Positions 5,682-7,327 of a stretch of 7,327 nucleotides of DNA are shown piece by piece. The translations under genes and the position numbers were made by a program. The stretch is from Chloroflexota bacterium (GTDB taxonomy: Bacteria; Chloroflexota; Dehalococcoidia; UBA1127; JACQUN01): NCBI GenBank assembly GCA_016210285.1, contig JACQUN010000042.1:1-7327 (forward strand). Direction: 5' to 3'. The first letter of the stretch is position 1, and each line of letters begins with the position of its first letter. A model generated the notes under the pieces. The model made no database searches. It saw only the letters and a program-made list of their open reading frames with translations, and was not told where the DNA came from.

Positions 5682-6335
5682 ATGGGCCTTTCCCAGGAGC
5701 TGCGCGAAAAGCACCAGGCCCTGTGGGAGCGGATGGTCACCCACCCCTTCGTCCAGGAGTTGGGCCAGGACACCCTGCCCCTGGAGAGATTCCAGCGATA
5801 CCTCCTCCAGGACTACGTTTTCCTGGCTGCCCTGGTGAAGGCGGTGGCGATGGCTGTGGCCAAGGCCCCGGACATGGATACTGCTCGCACGCTGGCCGCC
5901 TTCCTCCACGGGTTGCTCCAGGGAGAGGAGACCCTGTTCCGGGAGACCTTCCGCCAGTGGGGTGTCAGCATGCGGGAGTACCTGAAGGCTGAACCAACCC
6001 CCACCACGCGCGCCTACTCCGACTTCGTGCTGCGTGTGGCGCATGAGGGTGACTTTGCCGCCCTGCTGACCCTTCTGGTCGTCTCCGAGTGGACGTACCT
6101 AGACTGGGCCACCCGCCTGGTACAGGCGGGGAAAGTCCCCAGCACCGATGCCTACCGAAAGTGGGTGGAGATCCACTCCACGCCAGGGTTTCGCACGTTC
6201 GTGGAGTGGCTTCGAGGCCGCCTGGATAGCCTGGCCCAGGGGCCACGCCCCGACCTGGAGGAGGTCTTTCGTACCGCCCTTCACTACGAGTACCGCTTCT
6301 GGGAGGCGGCCTACCGAGGCGAGGCCGCTTCTTAG
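5682..6335 (+). CDS. tenA: TenA-family aminopyrimidine hydrolase, TenA_E-like (no active-site cysteine)
   Basis: The 217-aa, all-helical TenA/PQQC-fold protein starts eight bases after the binding-protein stop, with AAGGAG ahead of ATG 5682. TenA enzymes hydrolyse aminopyrimidine thiamin fragments to HMP. The protein aligns almost without gaps to Bacillus subtilis TenA over the N-terminal 60 residues: HPFVQELG (21-28), TLPLERF (31-37) and LLQDY (41-45), with Asp44 conserved. The Bacillus Tyr47 position is Phe47. The catalytic Cys135 region (PCYW) reads VSEW here, so Cys is Ser135 and the next residue is Glu136. This resembles the TenA_E subfamily, in which a glutamate near this place (IEAVYQ in the plant protein) replaces the cysteine. 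The C-terminal YEYRFWEAAY (202-211) carries the family's conserved glutamate, Glu203. Family assignment is firm. The exact substrate (amino-HMP or its N-formyl form) is inferred. Confidence 0.92.
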   Translation: MGLSQELREKHQALWERMVTHPFVQELGQDTLPLERFQRYLLQDYVFLAALVKAVAMAVAKAPDMDTARTLAAFLHGLLQGEETLFRETFRQWGVSMREYLKAEPTPTTRAYSDFVLRVAHEGDFAALLTLLVVSEWTYLDWATRLVQAGKVPSTDAYRKWVEIHSTPGFRTFVEWLRGRLDSLAQGPRPDLEEVFRTALHYEYRFWEAAYRGEAAS

Positions 6336-6350
6336 CGGAGGAAGGTTGCC

Positions 6351-7157
6351 GTGCCAAGAGCGCAGAAAGTGCCCACCGCCATGACCATTGCCGGGTCGGA
6401 CTCCAGCGCCGGTGCGGGTATTCAAGCCGACCTGAAGACGTTCGCCGCCCTGGGGGTGTACGGAACCTCGGCGCTCACGGCCATCACCGCCCAGAACACC
6501 CTGGGCGTCAGCGCTGTCCACGAGCTGCCGCCGGAGATGGTGGCGGCGCAGATTGACGCAGTCATCTCCGACATCGGCGCCGACGCCGTGAAAACGGGCA
6601 TGCTCTCCAGCTCCCGCATTATCGGGGTAGTGGCAGCAAAGGTGCGGGAGCACAACCTGAAGACCCTGGTGGTGGACCCGGTGATGGTGGCCAAGAGCGG
6701 CGACGCTCTACTGCGGAGCGAGGCAGTGGATGCCCTTCGCAGGGAGCTTATCCCCCTGGCCCTGGTGGTCACCCCAAACCTGCCGGAGGCCCAGGCGCTG
6801 ACGGGCAGAGCCGTCGAGTCCAGAGAGGATGCTCGCCGTGCAGCCAGGGAGATGGTGGCTATGGGGGCAAAGGCCGTGGTTGTCAAGGGTGGACACCTGG
6901 AAGGGCCGGCGACAGATCTCTTCTACGACGGCCGCTCCTTCCGGGAGTTTACCGCCCCCCGCATTGACACCAAGAGCACCCACGGCACCGGGTGCACCTT
7001 CGCCTCGGCCATCGCCGCCCACCTGGCCCGGGGCTACGGGGTGGAGCAGGCGGTGGGGCGGGCCAAGGCATATGTCACCCGCGCCATGCTCCGCGCTTTC
7101 CCCCTCGGGCACGGCCACGGCCCCCTCAACCACTTCTACCGCCTCTGGGGTGGGTAG
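6351..7157 (+). CDS. thiD: Hydroxymethylpyrimidine / phosphomethylpyrimidine kinase ThiD
   Basis: ThiD phosphorylates HMP to HMP-P and then HMP-PP, the pyrimidine half used for thiamin phosphate synthesis in the cytoplasm. The 268-aa ribokinase-fold protein has every expected motif: TIAGSDSSAGAGIQADLKT (12-30), Gln48 of AQNT (pyrimidine binding), KTGMLSS (81-87), VVDPVMVAKSG (107-117), TPNLPEA (141-147), KGGH (179-182) and STHGTGCTFASAIAAH (209-224) with the anion-hole and catalytic Cys215. The start is GTG 6351, chosen because GGAGGAAGG (6337-6345) lies just upstream. ATG 6381 would remove only ten residues and has no such site. It follows tenA by 15 bases and is the last gene of the operon. 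No ThiE or other domain is fused to it, so the thiazole-joining step must be encoded elsewhere. Confidence 0.97.
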   Translation: MPRAQKVPTAMTIAGSDSSAGAGIQADLKTFAALGVYGTSALTAITAQNTLGVSAVHELPPEMVAAQIDAVISDIGADAVKTGMLSSSRIIGVVAAKVREHNLKTLVVDPVMVAKSGDALLRSEAVDALRRELIPLALVVTPNLPEAQALTGRAVESREDARRAAREMVAMGAKAVVVKGGHLEGPATDLFYDGRSFREFTAPRIDTKSTHGTGCTFASAIAAHLARGYGVEQAVGRAKAYVTRAMLRAFPLGHGHGPLNHFYRLWGG

Positions 7158-7181
7158 CCTCAGTCGCCCCGCGGGCTATCC
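7152..7181 (+). terminator. Weak hairpin overlapping the thiD stop
   Basis: GGGTAGCC (7152-7159) can pair with GGCTATCC (7174-7181) with one G-U pair and a 14-base loop. It includes the thiD stop codon. No T-run follows, so it is only a possible Rho-independent or stabilising 3' end. The rest of 7182-7226 shows no structure that I can support. Confidence 0.3.
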
Positions 7182-7226
7182 CCCTCATGGTTGTCCAAGC
7201 TCGGCAAACCCTGCAACTAGTGCCGG

Positions 7227-7248
7227 CTCCTAGTGTCGTGACAGGAGA
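7227..7248. repeat. Imperfect inverted repeat before the right-edge promoter
   Basis: CTCC (7227-7230) and GGAG (7245-7248) flank TGTC (7234-7237) and GACA (7240-7243), with a three-base bulge on the left arm. CTAGTG also occurs twice, at 7217-7222 and 7230-7235. The repeat sits six bases upstream of a -35 box. It could be an operator, or the end of an insertion sequence beginning at the TA at 7231-7232. Confidence 0.35.
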
Positions 7249-7253
7249 ACGTA

Positions 7254-7282
7254 TTGACATATCATGGCGGATCTGTTATGCT
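7254..7282 (+). promoter_or_regulatory. Sigma70-type promoter for a possibly leaderless gene
   Basis: TTGACA (7254-7259), 17 bases, then TATGCT (7277-7282): the same two hexamers and spacing as the thi promoter at 2647-2675. The expected transcription start is about 7289-7290, which coincides with the A of the ATG at 7290. No ribosome site can fit between them. Confidence 0.75.
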
Positions 7283-7289
7283 GTGCCCC

Positions 7290-7327
7290 ATGAGCAGACG
7301 AGCCGTTGCGATTGTGTTAACCGAAGA
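7290..7327 (+). CDS. Start of a gene cut by the window edge, perhaps an IS630-type transposase
   Basis: ATG 7290 opens a frame that runs off the window after 12 full codons (MSRRAVAIVLTE). Support comes from the near-consensus promoter directly upstream, placed so that the message would begin at the start codon, as in leaderless mRNAs. The basic start followed by an IVLTE motif resembles the N-terminus of many IS630-family transposases and related helix-turn-helix proteins. The inverted repeat and TA dinucleotide about 60 bases upstream would fit an element end. Twelve residues cannot prove a family, and a regulator or other protein is equally possible. Confidence 0.45.
   Translation, partial: MSRRAVAIVLTE

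Noticed and set aside
1..7327. CRISPR array, tRNA or rRNA gene
   Set aside because: No regularly spaced direct repeats, no cloverleaf with T-loop and anticodon arms, and no rRNA-like conserved stretch were seen on either strand.

Overview
The window is GC-rich bacterial DNA. It carries one well-defined unit, a thiamin-pyrimidine salvage operon under a TPP riboswitch, flanked by an unrelated divergent gene pair and poorly recognisable sequence. The host cannot be named with certainty. GC-rich coding, a CaiB/BaiF homologue of the 'ITPFGQTGP / QA-aromatic' kind and a small zinc-ribbon/proline-rich protein would fit a Chloroflexota-like (for example Dehalococcoidia-type) environmental genome. That is a weak inference from memory of such genomes.

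Left part (1-1036). An alanine-rich helical protein of unknown function enters from the left edge and ends at 566. A strong hairpin at 589-634 follows. A doubtful 104-codon ORF (661-975) has a good Shine-Dalgarno sequence and one C-terminal hydrophobic segment. A hairpin at 984-1003 with a T-rich tail on the minus strand looks like the terminator of the leftward genes.

Leftward unit (1037-2541, minus strand). A class III CoA-transferase family protein is followed after about 14 bases by a short zinc-ribbon protein that has lost two of its four cysteines. A plausible minus-strand promoter lies at 2601-2629.

Rightward thi operon (2647-7157, plus strand). A near-consensus promoter (TTGACA, 17 bases, TATGCT) starts transcription just before a complete TPP aptamer (2690-2787). 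The aptamer is followed by a perfect intrinsic terminator (2812-2854). The 5' strand of aptamer helix P3 repeats the 3' arm of the terminator, which suggests a direct on/off switch. The genes downstream are ABC ATPase (thiZ-type), permease (thiX-type), a lipoprotein of the NMT1/THI5 family (thiY-type), a TenA-family hydrolase and ThiD kinase. The likely pathway is import of a thiamin-breakdown pyrimidine such as N-formylamino-HMP, hydrolysis to HMP by TenA, then phosphorylation to HMP-P and HMP-PP by ThiD. The TenA protein lacks the usual active-site cysteine (Ser135) and has a glutamate next to it, like the TenA_E subfamily. No separate deformylase or amidohydrolase gene is seen.

Right edge (7158-7327). 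After thiD there is a weak hairpin. A second promoter then follows with the same hexamers and spacing as the thi promoter, placed so that its transcript would begin at or next to the ATG of a new gene. Only 12 codons of that gene are visible. They resemble, weakly, the N-terminus of an IS630-type transposase.
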